From Pseudomonas sp. (GTDB taxonomy: Bacteria; Pseudomonadota; Gammaproteobacteria; Pseudomonadales; Pseudomonadaceae): DNA of 45,292 nucleotides. The notes beneath the pieces were generated by a model, which saw only the letters and a list, made by a program, of their open reading frames with translations, searched no databases and was not told the origin of the DNA. Shown piece by piece: positions 18,953-26,732 of this stretch (positions are counted from its first letter, which is position 1; each line of letters begins with the position of its first letter). The stretch lies in assembly GCA_022448005.1 (NCBI GenBank), contig JAKUTK010000039.1:1-45292 (forward strand), given 5' to 3'. The translations under genes were made by a program, and so were the position numbers.

Positions 18953-19151
18953 CGCTAGTCTCCTTCAACCTGACAAGCTCGTAGCGCCAGGGCATAAGCC
19001 CTGAGGCAAAGCAAGATGCGGCAACAGCGCCGTCTATTTAGTGACTAGAGGCGGAGGTGGCGGTTCATTGCATCAGGCGAGCGGTCGGTCGATGGGCCAG
19101 GTGGATGGCTGAGGAATAGAGCGGGGCGCCGGGAAGCACCCGCCCAGGTAT

Positions 19152-19988
19152 TTACTGAAGCATGCTCATCGCGGCGTCCATCGCGGCGGAGAGATCTTCG
19201 TCATCCTGTAACAATGTGCTCGGGTCGAGGCCGAGCTGGGCGAATGCGGGGATCTGATTCCAGTCGAGTTGGGTATAGGGGTGCGAGGTGCCGATATAGC
19301 TCTGCAATGTCGCCACCTGGACGATATCGACGTAGTCCACCTTCGTTGAAGTTCGGGAGAAGTCCAGGTACTGGCCGGGGACAGTGGCTATTGAATCGGG
19401 AAACTCCCAGGCACGAAGGATCTTTTCCCCGATAATCGGATGAATCCGATCAATGACGTGGTTGAGGCTGATCGAATCGCTAAGCAGCGCGCTGTGCTCT
19501 TCGGCGTAGGTGAGGATCGGCAGGACTCCGATCTGATGAACCAGGCCCGCCAGCGTCGCTTGGTCGGCCGGCAGACGAGTGAAGTTGCGGCAGAGCACAT
19601 GACTGATAGCGGCAATCTCGGTGCTCTTGTTCCAGACTTCACGCATTTTGCGATCCACTACGTCAGTAGTCGCTTGGAACATCTGTTCCATCGCCAGGCC
19701 GGTCGCCAGGTTTGACGTGTAGTTGATGCCCAGACGGCTGATCGCCATCTGCAGGTCGTTAATTTCCCTGTTGGTACGCAGCAGCGGGCTGTTTACCACT
19801 TTGATGATGCGAGCAGTCAGGGCGGTATCATTGCCGATCACCTTGGCCAGCGTCGGAATACTTACGTCCGGATCCTCAGCGGCTTCTCGCACCCGCAGCG
19901 CGACTTCCGGAAGCGTCGGCAGGACCAGTTCGTCATTTTCGATAGCCTGTGTAAGCGCCTGCTGGACCTTGTCGGCAAGAGTGCTCAT
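19152..19988 (-). CDS. HDOD domain protein
   Basis: The 278-residue protein consists almost wholly of one HDOD domain (about 17-215). Characteristic segments are LPTLPEVALRVREAAEDPD, KVIGNDTALTARIIKVVNSP and LAGLVHQIGVLPILTYAE. The last is a degenerate HD site in which the metal-binding His-Asp pair is not retained, so phosphodiesterase activity is unlikely. There is no GGDEF, EAL or receiver domain. HDOD proteins serve as adaptors in signalling, motility or DNA-damage responses; the partner here is unknown. It starts 45 bp after the ygfZ stop in the same direction, so readthrough is possible. Confidence 0.88.
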   Translation of the reverse strand: MSTLADKVQQALTQAIENDELVLPTLPEVALRVREAAEDPDVSIPTLAKVIGNDTALTARIIKVVNSPLLRTNREINDLQMAISRLGINYTSNLATGLAMEQMFQATTDVVDRKMREVWNKSTEIAAISHVLCRNFTRLPADQATLAGLVHQIGVLPILTYAEEHSALLSDSISLNHVIDRIHPIIGEKILRAWEFPDSIATVPGQYLDFSRTSTKVDYVDIVQVATLQSYIGTSHPYTQLDWNQIPAFAQLGLDPSTLLQDDEDLSAAMDAAMSMLQ

Positions 19989-20033
19989 GTCTTTCCTTAC
20001 TTATAATTCGGTGTGGAATTTGGCTGGCAACGG

Positions 20034-20981
20034 TTAGCGCTGGATCTCACGGTCCGCGTCTAGTGTGTAGGGCAGCAGAAGCAGGGTCAGCGGAAGGCCG
20101 TCAGGAGAACCTAGGAAAAGTCGACCATCAGATGCCGCATCTTCCTGCAGCACGGCCAACATCTCCAGAGCACCCTTGGCGCCTGCTGCCATGACGACTT
20201 CGCCAACGCTTGAGCCATGCACTGGGGAGTAGATTTCAAGCCCGGCGGCCGGCACCGGCGAATCGATGTTCTGCGCAGCAAGGCGATGCAGGCGGCGCTT
20301 CAACTTACCCAGATACTGCATCCGCGCGACAATTTCCTGGCCGGTGTAACAGCCCTTCTTGAAGCTGACGCCGCCCAGCGCCTGCAGGTTGATCATCTGT
20401 GGGATAAACAGCTCACGGGTCGCGGCTACCACCTGGCCGATACCGGCGCGAATCTGTGCCAGCAGCCAGCGATCAGTCGACGCCTCGGGTAGCTGGGCCG
20501 CCAGCCGAAGCTGGGTGGTCTCGGCGTCCGTTGAGCGGGTCCAGAGCTCGGCGCGGCCATCGCTGAGGCGCACGGCGATCAATCCGTGCGCGGCGGCCAC
20601 GGCGTCGGCCGTCTGGGGAAGATCTAGGCCAAGGCTGACAAGAGCACCGTCACCTTCGCTGAGTCCGAATCGAACCCATTCTGCGCTCTCATCATGCAGT
20701 TTGGATTTTGAGAACGCGGCGAACTTGGTCAGCTCGGCGAGTTGTGGCTGGACCAATTCGCGATCCATCGCCAGCAGGTAGCCGTCTCCCTCTGGGAGGA
20801 TGCGGAAGCTGGACTGCATTCGACCTTTGGGGTTGCAGCGCGCACCGAGACTCGAATGCTGTTCATTGAGGTAATTGAGGTTGCAGGTCAGTTGTCCCTG
20901 CAGAAACTTGCTCGCATCCGCGCCGCGTACGGCCAGGACGCCTTCGTGCGACAAAACGCAAAAGAAAGCAGTGTCAGTCAT
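20034..20981 (-). CDS. ygfZ: Folate-binding protein YgfZ (Fe-S cluster maintenance)
   Basis: YgfZ binds tetrahydrofolate and supports the assembly or repair of certain iron-sulfur enzymes such as MiaB. The signature motif K-G-C-Y-T-G-Q-E is present in [21 protein letters not shown] with the redox-relevant Cys. The N-terminal [11 protein letters not shown] and [15 protein letters not shown] regions belong to the GcvT-like fold. The ATG at 20981 ([10 protein letters not shown]) gives 315 residues; an upstream extension to 21050 runs through the divergent promoter region and is not family-like. It is divergent from sdhE, so two genes for flavin and Fe-S cofactor care face each other. Confidence 0.93.
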   Translation of the reverse strand: MTDTAFFCVLSHEGVLAVRGADASKFLQGQLTCNLNYLNEQHSSLGARCNPKGRMQSSFRILPEGDGYLLAMDRELVQPQLAELTKFAAFSKSKLHDESAEWVRFGLSEGDGALVSLGLDLPQTADAVAAAHGLIAVRLSDGRAELWTRSTDAETTQLRLAAQLPEASTDRWLLAQIRAGIGQVVAATRELFIPQMINLQALGGVSFKKGCYTGQEIVARMQYLGKLKRRLHRLAAQNIDSPVPAAGLEIYSPVHGSSVGEVVMAAGAKGALEMLAVLQEDAASDGRLFLGSPDGLPLTLLLLPYTLDADREIQR

Positions 20982-21101
20982 GACGAGTCGCCGTGGAGAA
21001 ATCCGGACCGGCATCATAGCAGGCCATCGGTGAAATACAGTGTGCGCCAACTGCCACTCCGGGCCCTGTTAATGCGTGTGCCGCCTGAACGCTGCAGTCG
21101 G

Positions 21102-21107
21102 TATAAT
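21102..21107 (+). promoter_or_regulatory. Consensus -10 box of the sdhE promoter
   Basis: A perfect TATAAT stands 27 bp before the sdhE ATG, with GGAG at 21124-21127 as ribosome site. The -35 region 17 nt upstream (TGCCGC) is poor, so an activator or another spacing may apply. Confidence 0.5.
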
Positions 21108-21134
21108 GCCGCGCTTCAACTCAGGAGCTTTTGC

Positions 21135-21386
21135 ATGGTCGAACAATCCGAACTCAATCGCCTGTTCTGGCAGAGCCGTCGCGGCATGCTCGAGCTGGAT
21201 GTGCTGCTGGTGCCTTTCGTCAAGGAGGTCTATCCGCAGCTCGACGAAGAGGATCAGCGCCGTTACCGCAAACTGCTGAGCTGTGAGGACCAGGACATGT
21301 TTGGCTGGTTCATGGAGCGCGCCGTGCCCAACGACGAAGATCTGCGCTACATGGTTCGAATGATTCTTGACCGTGTCCAGCCGTAG
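21135..21386 (+). CDS. sdhE: FAD assembly factor SdhE
   Basis: SdhE (YgfY, DUF339) helps attach FAD covalently to the succinate dehydrogenase flavoprotein. The 83-residue protein has the essential RGxxE motif as [15 protein letters not shown] (RGMLE at 16-20) and the downstream [17 protein letters not shown] segment. The start at 21135 follows AGGAG by 7 nt. Its 3' end overlaps the cptA start region by 14-20 bp, reproducing the sdhE-cptA (ygfY-ygfX) pair of E. coli. That pair was once described as a toxin-antitoxin system, but the FAD role is now better supported. Confidence 0.95.
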   Translation: MVEQSELNRLFWQSRRGMLELDVLLVPFVKEVYPQLDEEDQRRYRKLLSCEDQDMFGWFMERAVPNDEDLRYMVRMILDRVQP

Positions 21387-21828
21387 TAGCCAGGCATTCG
21401 AATGTCGGTGGCATGCATCTGGCGCGCTGTTGGCGCTGTATCTGCTGATAGTGATGCTGGCCGTAATCACACTCTTGTCATTGCCGGTGCCATCCTGGCT
21501 GAGTGCGCTCGGGTTGTTGCTGTGCGCGCTGCACGCAGCCTGGGTTATACCGTCGCACGTCTTGCTTTGTCGTGGTTGTTCATGGCTTGGTCTGCGCCAT
21601 GATCAGCACGGCTGGTCGCTAAGGAGTCGGGAGGGCGGTTGGCAGCCGGTGCAATTGTTACCTGACAGCATTGCGCTTCCGCTGGTTGTGGTGCTGCGAT
21701 TCAAATTGCCGGGCGATTGGTTCTCTCAAGGGCTCTGCATTCCGCGCGGGGCTATGACGCCCGAGCAGCACCGACGCTTGCGGCTCAGGCTGAAGTTCAG
21801 TCGTCGTAGGTGGGCGGCACCAGAATAG
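21373..21828 (+). CDS. cptA: CptA/YgfX-type small membrane protein
   Basis: This is a YgfX-family membrane protein, reported in E. coli to affect FtsZ and MreB when overproduced. The GTG at 21373 ([17 protein letters not shown]) is preferred over the TTG at 21367, giving 151 residues. Two transmembrane helices (about 18-60: [19 protein letters not shown] and [17 protein letters not shown]) are followed by a soluble beta domain with [18 protein letters not shown] and the C-terminal [12 protein letters not shown]. It overlaps sdhE at its 5' end and the convergent nadB gene by 32 bp at its 3' end. Confidence 0.85.
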   Translation: MSSRSSQAFECRWHASGALLALYLLIVMLAVITLLSLPVPSWLSALGLLLCALHAAWVIPSHVLLCRGCSWLGLRHDQHGWSLRSREGGWQPVQLLPDSIALPLVVVLRFKLPGDWFSQGLCIPRGAMTPEQHRRLRLRLKFSRRRWAAPE

Positions 21829-23410
21829 TGTCTGTCGCTTCGGGTAGCTGTTCAGGGTAGTCCAGCGTGAAATGCAAGCCTCGACTTTCCTTGCGTTGCA
21901 TAGCCGACCCGATCATCAACTCGGCAACCGTTGCTAGGTTCCGCAGCTCGATGAGGTCCCGACTGACTTTGTAATTACTGTAGAACTCATCGATTTCCCC
22001 AAGCAGCAAGCGAACCCGGTGCTGCGCGCGCATCAGTCGCTTGGTGGTGCGAACGATGCCAACGTAGTCCCACATGAACCGTCGCAGCTCGTCCCAGTTG
22101 TGCGCAATGATGACGTCTTCGTCTGAGTCCGTAACCTGAGTTGCATCCCACGTCGGCAGGACGTTGGGCGAGGCGACGCCCGGTAGTTCGCGCAGCATGT
22201 CCTGGGCAGCAGAGCGCGCGTAGACGAAACACTCTAGCAGCGAATTGCTGGCCATGCGATTGGCGCCGTGCAGGCCGGTGAAGCTGGTTTCGCCGATTGC
22301 ATAGAGCCCAGGTATGTCGGTTCTGCCGGCTTGGTCAACCAGTACGCCGCCGCAGGTGTAGTGAGCCGCAGGCACTACGGGAATTGGCTCGCAGGTAATG
22401 TCGATGCCGAACTCCAGACAACGCTCATATACGGTCGGAAAGTGCGCTTTGATGAACTCCGAAGGCTTGTCGCTGATGTCCAGGAAGACGCAATCGATGC
22501 CGAGGCGCTTCATTTCATGATCGATCGCGCGGGCCACGATGTCACGTGGCGCCAATTCCGCGCGCGGGTCGAAGCGTGGCATGAAGCGTTCGCCGTTAGG
22601 CAATTTCAGTACGGCACCCTCGCCGCGTAATGCCTCGGTAATGAGGAAGCTTTTGGCTTTTGGATGGTAAAGGCAAGTCGGATGAAACTGATTGAACTCC
22701 AGGTTGCCCACTCTGCATCCTGCGCGCCACGCCATCGCGATGCCGTCGCCGCATGCCCCGTCGGGGTTGCTGGTATATAGGTATACCTTCGCGGCGCCAC
22801 CCGTTGCCAGTACGGTGAACTTCGCGTGGAAGGTATCCACTTCGTCGGTGTTTCGGTTCAGCACGTACGCGCCAAGGCACCGCTTGCCGCTCAATCCCAA
22901 CTTGCGTTCAGTGATCAGGTCAACGGCGACGCGCTGATGCAGCAGATCAATGTTTTCCCGATCATGAGCGCGGGCAAGCAAGGTATTGAATATCGCTGCG
23001 CCGGTCGCATCGGCCGCATGAATGATGCGTCTGTGACTGTGTCCGCCCTCCCGGGTCAGGTGGTATTCGAAGCCGTCTTCTTCGCGTTCGGCGTCGTCGC
23101 GGGTGAAGGGGACGCCTTGTTCGATCAGCCACTGGATGGCTTCGCGGCTGTGTTCGACGGTAAAGCGTACCGCTTCTTCCTTGCACAGTCCGCCGCCGGC
23201 AACGAGGGTGTCGGCGACATGCGATTCGATTGTGTCGGTGTTGTCCAGTACTGCGGCCACACCGCCCTGAGCCCAATACGTCGAGCCGTTGGCCAGCTCG
23301 CCCTTACTCAGCACCGCGACCCGAAGCGAGGGTGGGAGGTTGAGCGCCAGGGTCAGACCGGCTGCGCCGCTGCCTATGACTAGAACGTCGTATTGATAAT
23401 GTCGGCTCAT
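21797..23410 (-). CDS. nadB: L-aspartate oxidase
   Basis: NadB is the FAD enzyme that oxidises aspartate to iminoaspartate, the first step of de novo NAD synthesis. From the ATG at 23410 ([15 protein letters not shown]) it has 537 residues, the family length. [16 protein letters not shown] binds the FAD ADP moiety. [19 protein letters not shown] and [20 protein letters not shown] are succinate-dehydrogenase-family active-site motifs, and [20 protein letters not shown] lies near the flavin. It is divergent from algU, as in P. aeruginosa from memory. Its 3' end overlaps cptA by 32 bp. A -10-like TATACT lies at 23443-23438 on this strand, with no clear -35. Confidence 0.97.
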   Translation of the reverse strand: MSRHYQYDVLVIGSGAAGLTLALNLPPSLRVAVLSKGELANGSTYWAQGGVAAVLDNTDTIESHVADTLVAGGGLCKEEAVRFTVEHSREAIQWLIEQGVPFTRDDAEREEDGFEYHLTREGGHSHRRIIHAADATGAAIFNTLLARAHDRENIDLLHQRVAVDLITERKLGLSGKRCLGAYVLNRNTDEVDTFHAKFTVLATGGAAKVYLYTSNPDGACGDGIAMAWRAGCRVGNLEFNQFHPTCLYHPKAKSFLITEALRGEGAVLKLPNGERFMPRFDPRAELAPRDIVARAIDHEMKRLGIDCVFLDISDKPSEFIKAHFPTVYERCLEFGIDITCEPIPVVPAAHYTCGGVLVDQAGRTDIPGLYAIGETSFTGLHGANRMASNSLLECFVYARSAAQDMLRELPGVASPNVLPTWDATQVTDSDEDVIIAHNWDELRRFMWDYVGIVRTTKRLMRAQHRVRLLLGEIDEFYSNYKVSRDLIELRNLATVAELMIGSAMQRKESRGLHFTLDYPEQLPEATDTILVPPTYDD

Positions 23411-23498
23411 CTCGAATCTCACGTTGAGGCGAGCGCTAGTATATAGGCGCGTCCCCCGGCAAAATAGCGGGCCTTGTTGGACTTGGCTGGATGCTTTG

Positions 23499-23525
23499 GA
23501 ACTTTTCTTGCAGGCTCGTCTCTAT
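23499..23525 (+). promoter_or_regulatory. AlgU (sigma-E type) promoter, distal, of algU
   Basis: GAACTT (23499-23504), a 16-nt spacer and TCTAT (23521-23525) match the AlgU/RpoE consensus GAACTT-N16-17-TCTGA. Position far upstream (about 240 bp) parallels the distal autoregulated promoter of P. aeruginosa algU. Confidence 0.8.
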
Positions 23526-23678
23526 AGACAGTTGTGGATGCTGACCGGCTGGCCATCGTTCGGTGGGCGGCGGTTTTTTGCTGTGGATATTAGAGGGGTG
23601 TCGTCGAAACGGTTCGTTTTGACGCGTCGCTCGTCAATGCCGTCAGGTGTGTTGCAGGAATGCTTGCTTGGAGGGGGA

Positions 23679-23705
23679 GAACTTTTGTGTAAAGCCCGGG
23701 TCTAT
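23679..23705 (+). promoter_or_regulatory. AlgU (sigma-E type) promoter, proximal, of algU
   Basis: GAACTT (23679-23684), a 16-nt spacer and TCTAT (23701-23705) stand about 60 bp before the algU start. The geometry and -10 are identical to the distal copy, as expected for an autoregulated sigma operon. Confidence 0.85.
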
Positions 23706-23764
23706 TCTGGCAGGTCAGCTCGTAGGCGAGCGCAGCACCCCTTCCGGGTCATGGAGGAGTGTTT

Positions 23765-24346
23765 ATGCTAACCCAGGAGCAGGACCAGCAACTGGTCGAA
23801 CGAGTGCAGCGGGGAGATAAACGGGCTTTCGATTTATTGGTATTGAAATACCAACACAAGATTCTAGGGTTGATCGTGCGCTTTGTGCATGATTCTCACG
23901 AAGCCCAGGATGTTGCGCAGGAAGCCTTTATTAAAGCCTACCGCGCGCTTGCGAATTTCCGCGGGGACAGTGCTTTTTATACATGGCTGTACCGCATTGC
24001 CATCAACACGGCAAAGAATCATCTGGTGGCCCGAGGAAGGCGGCCGCCTGATAGCGATGTCAGTTCCGAGGATGCCGAGTTCTATGAAGGCGATCACGCC
24101 CTCAAAGATATCGAGTCGCCGGAACGAGCGCTTCTCAGGGATGAAATTGAAGACACAGTTCATAGAACTATCCAGCAACTTCCAGAAGATTTGCGTACGG
24201 CTCTAACACTGCGTGAATTTGATGGTCTTAGTTATGAAGACATTGCAAACGTCATGCAGTGTCCGGTGGGAACGGTCCGCTCACGGATATTCCGGGCGCG
24301 GGAAGCCATCGATAAAGCATTGCAACCCTTGTTGCATGAATCCTGA
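23765..24346 (+). CDS. algU: RNA polymerase sigma factor AlgU (RpoE type)
   Basis: AlgU is an ECF sigma factor for envelope stress and alginate genes. The ATG at 23765 (MLTQEQDQQLVERV) gives 193 residues, equal to P. aeruginosa AlgU. Region 2 (HDSHEAQDVAQEAFIKAYRA, then AFYTWLYRIAINTAKNHL) and region 4 (LPEDLRTALTLREFDGLSYE, then MQCPVGTVRSRIFRAREAI) are intact. It is followed at 31 bp by mucA, whose product holds it inactive at the membrane. The base composition from here to mucC is visibly less GC-rich than in neighbouring genes. Confidence 0.98.
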   Translation: MLTQEQDQQLVERVQRGDKRAFDLLVLKYQHKILGLIVRFVHDSHEAQDVAQEAFIKAYRALANFRGDSAFYTWLYRIAINTAKNHLVARGRRPPDSDVSSEDAEFYEGDHALKDIESPERALLRDEIEDTVHRTIQQLPEDLRTALTLREFDGLSYEDIANVMQCPVGTVRSRIFRAREAIDKALQPLLHES

Positions 24347-24377
24347 GACAGCGGCGATAGCCAAGAGAGGAACCGCC

Positions 24378-24977
24378 ATGAGTCGTGAAGCCCTGCATGA
24401 ATCGCTGTCCGCGGTGATGGATAACGAAGCGGACGAGTTGGAATTACGTCGAGTGCTCTCCGCAGAGGGCGACAATGAAATGCGGTCGACCTGGTCGCGC
24501 TACCAGATCGCGCGTGCCGCAATGCATAAGGAGCTGATCGAGCCTCGTCTGGATATTGCCTCGGCAGTGTCGGCGGCGTTGGCTGATGAGCCTGCAATCA
24601 CCGCCGTTAAGCCACAGCGCTTCGCTTGGCGTAATGTTGGTCGTCTTGCTGTAGCGGCATCGGTTACAGTCGCTGTGTTGGCAGGTGTGCGCCTGTACAA
24701 TCAGAGTGAAGTAGCCGGGCCTCAGATTGCTCAGCAACCTGCGCAACCGAGTATTGCAGTCCCGCAAGCTACTCAAGGTCCGGCTGTACTAGCTGGATAT
24801 AGCGAAGGTACGGTTACTTCCGGTGCCCAGGTGTCGGGTGCGGAGACGCCGGCTGAAAGCTGGCATGAAAAGAGATTGCCGGCTTATGTGCGTCAGCACG
24901 CTCAGCAGGCCGCTTTCGGTAGCGGTTCGGAAAGTGCTCTGCCCTATGCTCGTGCTGCCAGCATGGAAGATCGTTAA
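24378..24977 (+). CDS. mucA: Anti-sigma factor MucA
   Basis: MucA is the single-pass inner-membrane anti-sigma factor that binds AlgU and is degraded by AlgW and MucP under envelope stress. The 199 residues comprise a cytoplasmic RseA-like domain (MSREALHESLSAVMDNEADE, then LRRVLSAEGDNEMRSTWSRY), one transmembrane helix (about 87-105, VGRLAVAASVTVAVLAGVRL) and a periplasmic domain that binds MucB. The frame is complete, with no mucoid-type frameshift. It starts at 24378 after AGAGAGG and ends 8 bp before mucB. Confidence 0.96.
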   Translation: MSREALHESLSAVMDNEADELELRRVLSAEGDNEMRSTWSRYQIARAAMHKELIEPRLDIASAVSAALADEPAITAVKPQRFAWRNVGRLAVAASVTVAVLAGVRLYNQSEVAGPQIAQQPAQPSIAVPQATQGPAVLAGYSEGTVTSGAQVSGAETPAESWHEKRLPAYVRQHAQQAAFGSGSESALPYARAASMEDR

Positions 24978-24985
24978 GGAACAAC

Positions 24986-25933
24986 ATGCGTGTAATGCCG
25001 CTGTTTGTGGTGCTCGGAGGCTGGCTATCAATGCCGGCCTTTGCTGCTGAGGCCGATGTGCTGATGCAGCGACTTGCTGACGCTGAGAAAAAGCAAAGCT
25101 ATCAAGGCACTTTTGTCTATGAGCGCAACGGAAGTTTTTCCAGTCACTCTGTTTGGCAGCTGGTAAAAGAACAACAGCTGCATGAGCGACTTTTGCAGCT
25201 TGATGGTCCGGCTGCAGAGGTTGTGATGCTTAATGGGAAGATTCAGTGTGCATCTGAAGACATGGCTTCCCAAGTGCGGGAGGTTACGCCATGGCGCCAG
25301 CAGCAACTGGAGCCGGAGCTGCTCTCCAAGTGGTACAACTTTCAAGTTATCGGCGAATCCCGAGTTGCAGGGCGATCCACGGTCGCGCTAGCGGTTCGTC
25401 CCCGGGATCAGCATCGCTATGGCTTCGAGCTGCATCTCGATCGTGAAACCTCCCTGCCGCTTAAATCGTTGTTGCTTGACGAAAGTGGACAGTTGCTCGA
25501 GCGCTTTCAGTTCACGCATTTTGCACCAGGCTCAGTGGCTGCCGCAGAGGTAAAGGGTGGAGCTGATTGCAAATCGGTCTCGGTTCCCGCAGGGCAAGCG
25601 GAGCCGGCATCAGTTCAATGGCGCTCTGATTGGCTGCCTGATGGGTTTCAGCTAATCGACTCAAGCGTGCGTCCAAGCCCCGCTTCACAAGAGTCGGTGA
25701 CTTGGCTGGCTTACGGTGATGGCATTGCTCGTGTATCGGTATTTATCGAGCCGTTGGGCGGTGCTGTGGTCGAGGATGCGCGTAGTCAGATGGGGCCCAC
25801 TGTGGCCGTCTCGAAGCGTATATCCACGGCTGGCGGCGATGTCATGGTCACTGTCATTGGAGAAATTCCCCTAGGTACTGCGGAGCGAATCGCATTGTCC
25901 ATGCGCTCTGGAGTTGATCAGACGCCGCAATGA
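24986..25933 (+). CDS. mucB: Periplasmic sigma-factor regulator MucB (RseB family)
   Basis: MucB binds the periplasmic part of MucA and shields it from AlgW; released lipopolysaccharide or lipids dislodge it. The 315-residue protein has a signal peptide (MRVMPLFVVLGGWLSMPAFA), an N-terminal LolA-like domain (ADAEKKQSYQGTFVYERNGS; ETSLPLKSLLLDESGQLLER) and a C-terminal domain (WRSDWLPDGFQLIDSSVRP; VTVIGEIPLGTAERIALSM). The stop overlaps the mucC start as ATGA. Confidence 0.95.
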   Translation: MRVMPLFVVLGGWLSMPAFAAEADVLMQRLADAEKKQSYQGTFVYERNGSFSSHSVWQLVKEQQLHERLLQLDGPAAEVVMLNGKIQCASEDMASQVREVTPWRQQQLEPELLSKWYNFQVIGESRVAGRSTVALAVRPRDQHRYGFELHLDRETSLPLKSLLLDESGQLLERFQFTHFAPGSVAAAEVKGGADCKSVSVPAGQAEPASVQWRSDWLPDGFQLIDSSVRPSPASQESVTWLAYGDGIARVSVFIEPLGGAVVEDARSQMGPTVAVSKRISTAGGDVMVTVIGEIPLGTAERIALSMRSGVDQTPQ

Positions 25934-26379
25934 TCGAGGAGTCAGGTCGTGTAGTCGCGTTGGCGCCCGGAGCTGTCTGGGTTGAGACTGAGCGCCATAG
26001 CACCTGTTCAGGCTGCGCCGCAAGGAGTGGCTGCGGCCAGGGGCTGGGTGAAAGACTTGGTATTCGCGAGCGCAAGGGTTTAATACTGGCGGTGTCTGAC
26101 CTTCGGCTTAGTGTGGGGGATACCGTTGTGGTCGGTATCCACGAGAGCGTGTTGCTACGCGGCGCAGTGCTTGTCTACCTTTTTCCGCTGATCATGCTCT
26201 TCATTTCTGCAGTCGTTGCTTCTGAGCTTTCAGCTGCCGAGCCGTACGTGATGCTCGCCGGGCTTGGTGGATTTCTGATGGCCTGGCTCCTCGTGCGCAA
26301 GCGCAGTCAGCAAACAGCAATGGATCCCGCGTTACAACCGGTCGTTCTGCGCGCCTCAATGGCCGCTGCGGCGGTGTAA
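25930..26379 (+). CDS. mucC: MucC / RseC-type membrane protein
   Basis: The 149-residue RseC-family protein sits in the inner membrane. The N-terminal Cys-rich motif CSGCAARSGCGQGLGERLG is characteristic. Two transmembrane helices follow (about 78-98 LLRGAVLVYLFPLIMLFISA and 105-122). RseC proteins are tied to SoxR reduction together with Rsx/Rnf and to AlgU modulation; both systems occur in this window. It overlaps mucB by 4 bp. The next gene is lepA after 353 bp, not mucD. Confidence 0.92.
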   Translation: MIEESGRVVALAPGAVWVETERHSTCSGCAARSGCGQGLGERLGIRERKGLILAVSDLRLSVGDTVVVGIHESVLLRGAVLVYLFPLIMLFISAVVASELSAAEPYVMLAGLGGFLMAWLLVRKRSQQTAMDPALQPVVLRASMAAAAV

Positions 26380-26732
26380 TCAGGCTTTGTGGCTGCAGGT
26401 ATGTCAAAGCCAGCCTGGCCAGTCATCCACTTCTATCTCCCCGTGCTTTGCATCAACCATCTTCCGCAAATCGCGCAGGTTTAATTCGCGTGCTGCTCAG
26501 CGTCAGTGAGTTTTCCATCGCATATGGCGTCGAACCGCATGCTCGCAGTGATGGATATGCGTTAGTTTGAGCGCTTTTCGCGTCTCTTGGTGGTTGCGGT
26601 GTTCAGTTGGTGCCGAGGAGGCCTGGTGTTGTGAGTCGCCGGGAGCGGCGTGGCACTGATTAGACCTATCAGGTACACTTTGCGGCTATTTTCGGCGGGC
26701 AATCGGCTCGCGACGTATTAGAGTGTTGAGCT
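26380..26732 (+). other. mucC-lepA spacer without mucD
   Basis: 353 bp with no credible open frame in either direction. P. aeruginosa has mucD (an HtrA-type periplasmic protease of about 470 residues) at this point. I see no MucD signal peptide, catalytic GNSGGP-like motif or PDZ remnant. The second half holds a likely lepA promoter. Confidence 0.75.
26651..26679 (+). promoter_or_regulatory. Possible sigma-70 promoter of lepA operon
   Basis: TGGCAC (26651-26656), a 17-nt spacer and TACACT (26674-26679) lie about 54 bp before the lepA GTG. Each hexamer has several consensus positions. This would let the lepA run be expressed independently of AlgU. Confidence 0.42.

Larger units (their letters stand above)
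23411..23764 (+). promoter_or_regulatory. nadB-algU intergenic regulatory region
   Basis: This 354-bp divergent spacer has no gene. It holds the nadB promoter side and two AlgU-type promoters for algU, listed separately. The stretch between them is AT-richer than its surroundings. In P. aeruginosa this region also carries vegetative promoters; I do not see a convincing one here. Confidence 0.7.

Noticed and set aside
21135-21828. sdhE-cptA as a toxin-antitoxin system
   Set aside because: The older ygfY-ygfX toxin-antitoxin reading is superseded for SdhE by its FAD-attachment role; the RGxxE motif is intact and nothing here suggests a mobile defence module.
24378-24977. Possible mucoid-type mucA mutation
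   Set aside because: The mucA frame is intact from start to stop, including the transmembrane and periplasmic parts.
26651-26666. TGGCAC as a sigma-54 promoter before lepA
   Set aside because: The required TTGC element at the correct spacing is absent; a sigma-70 reading fits better.
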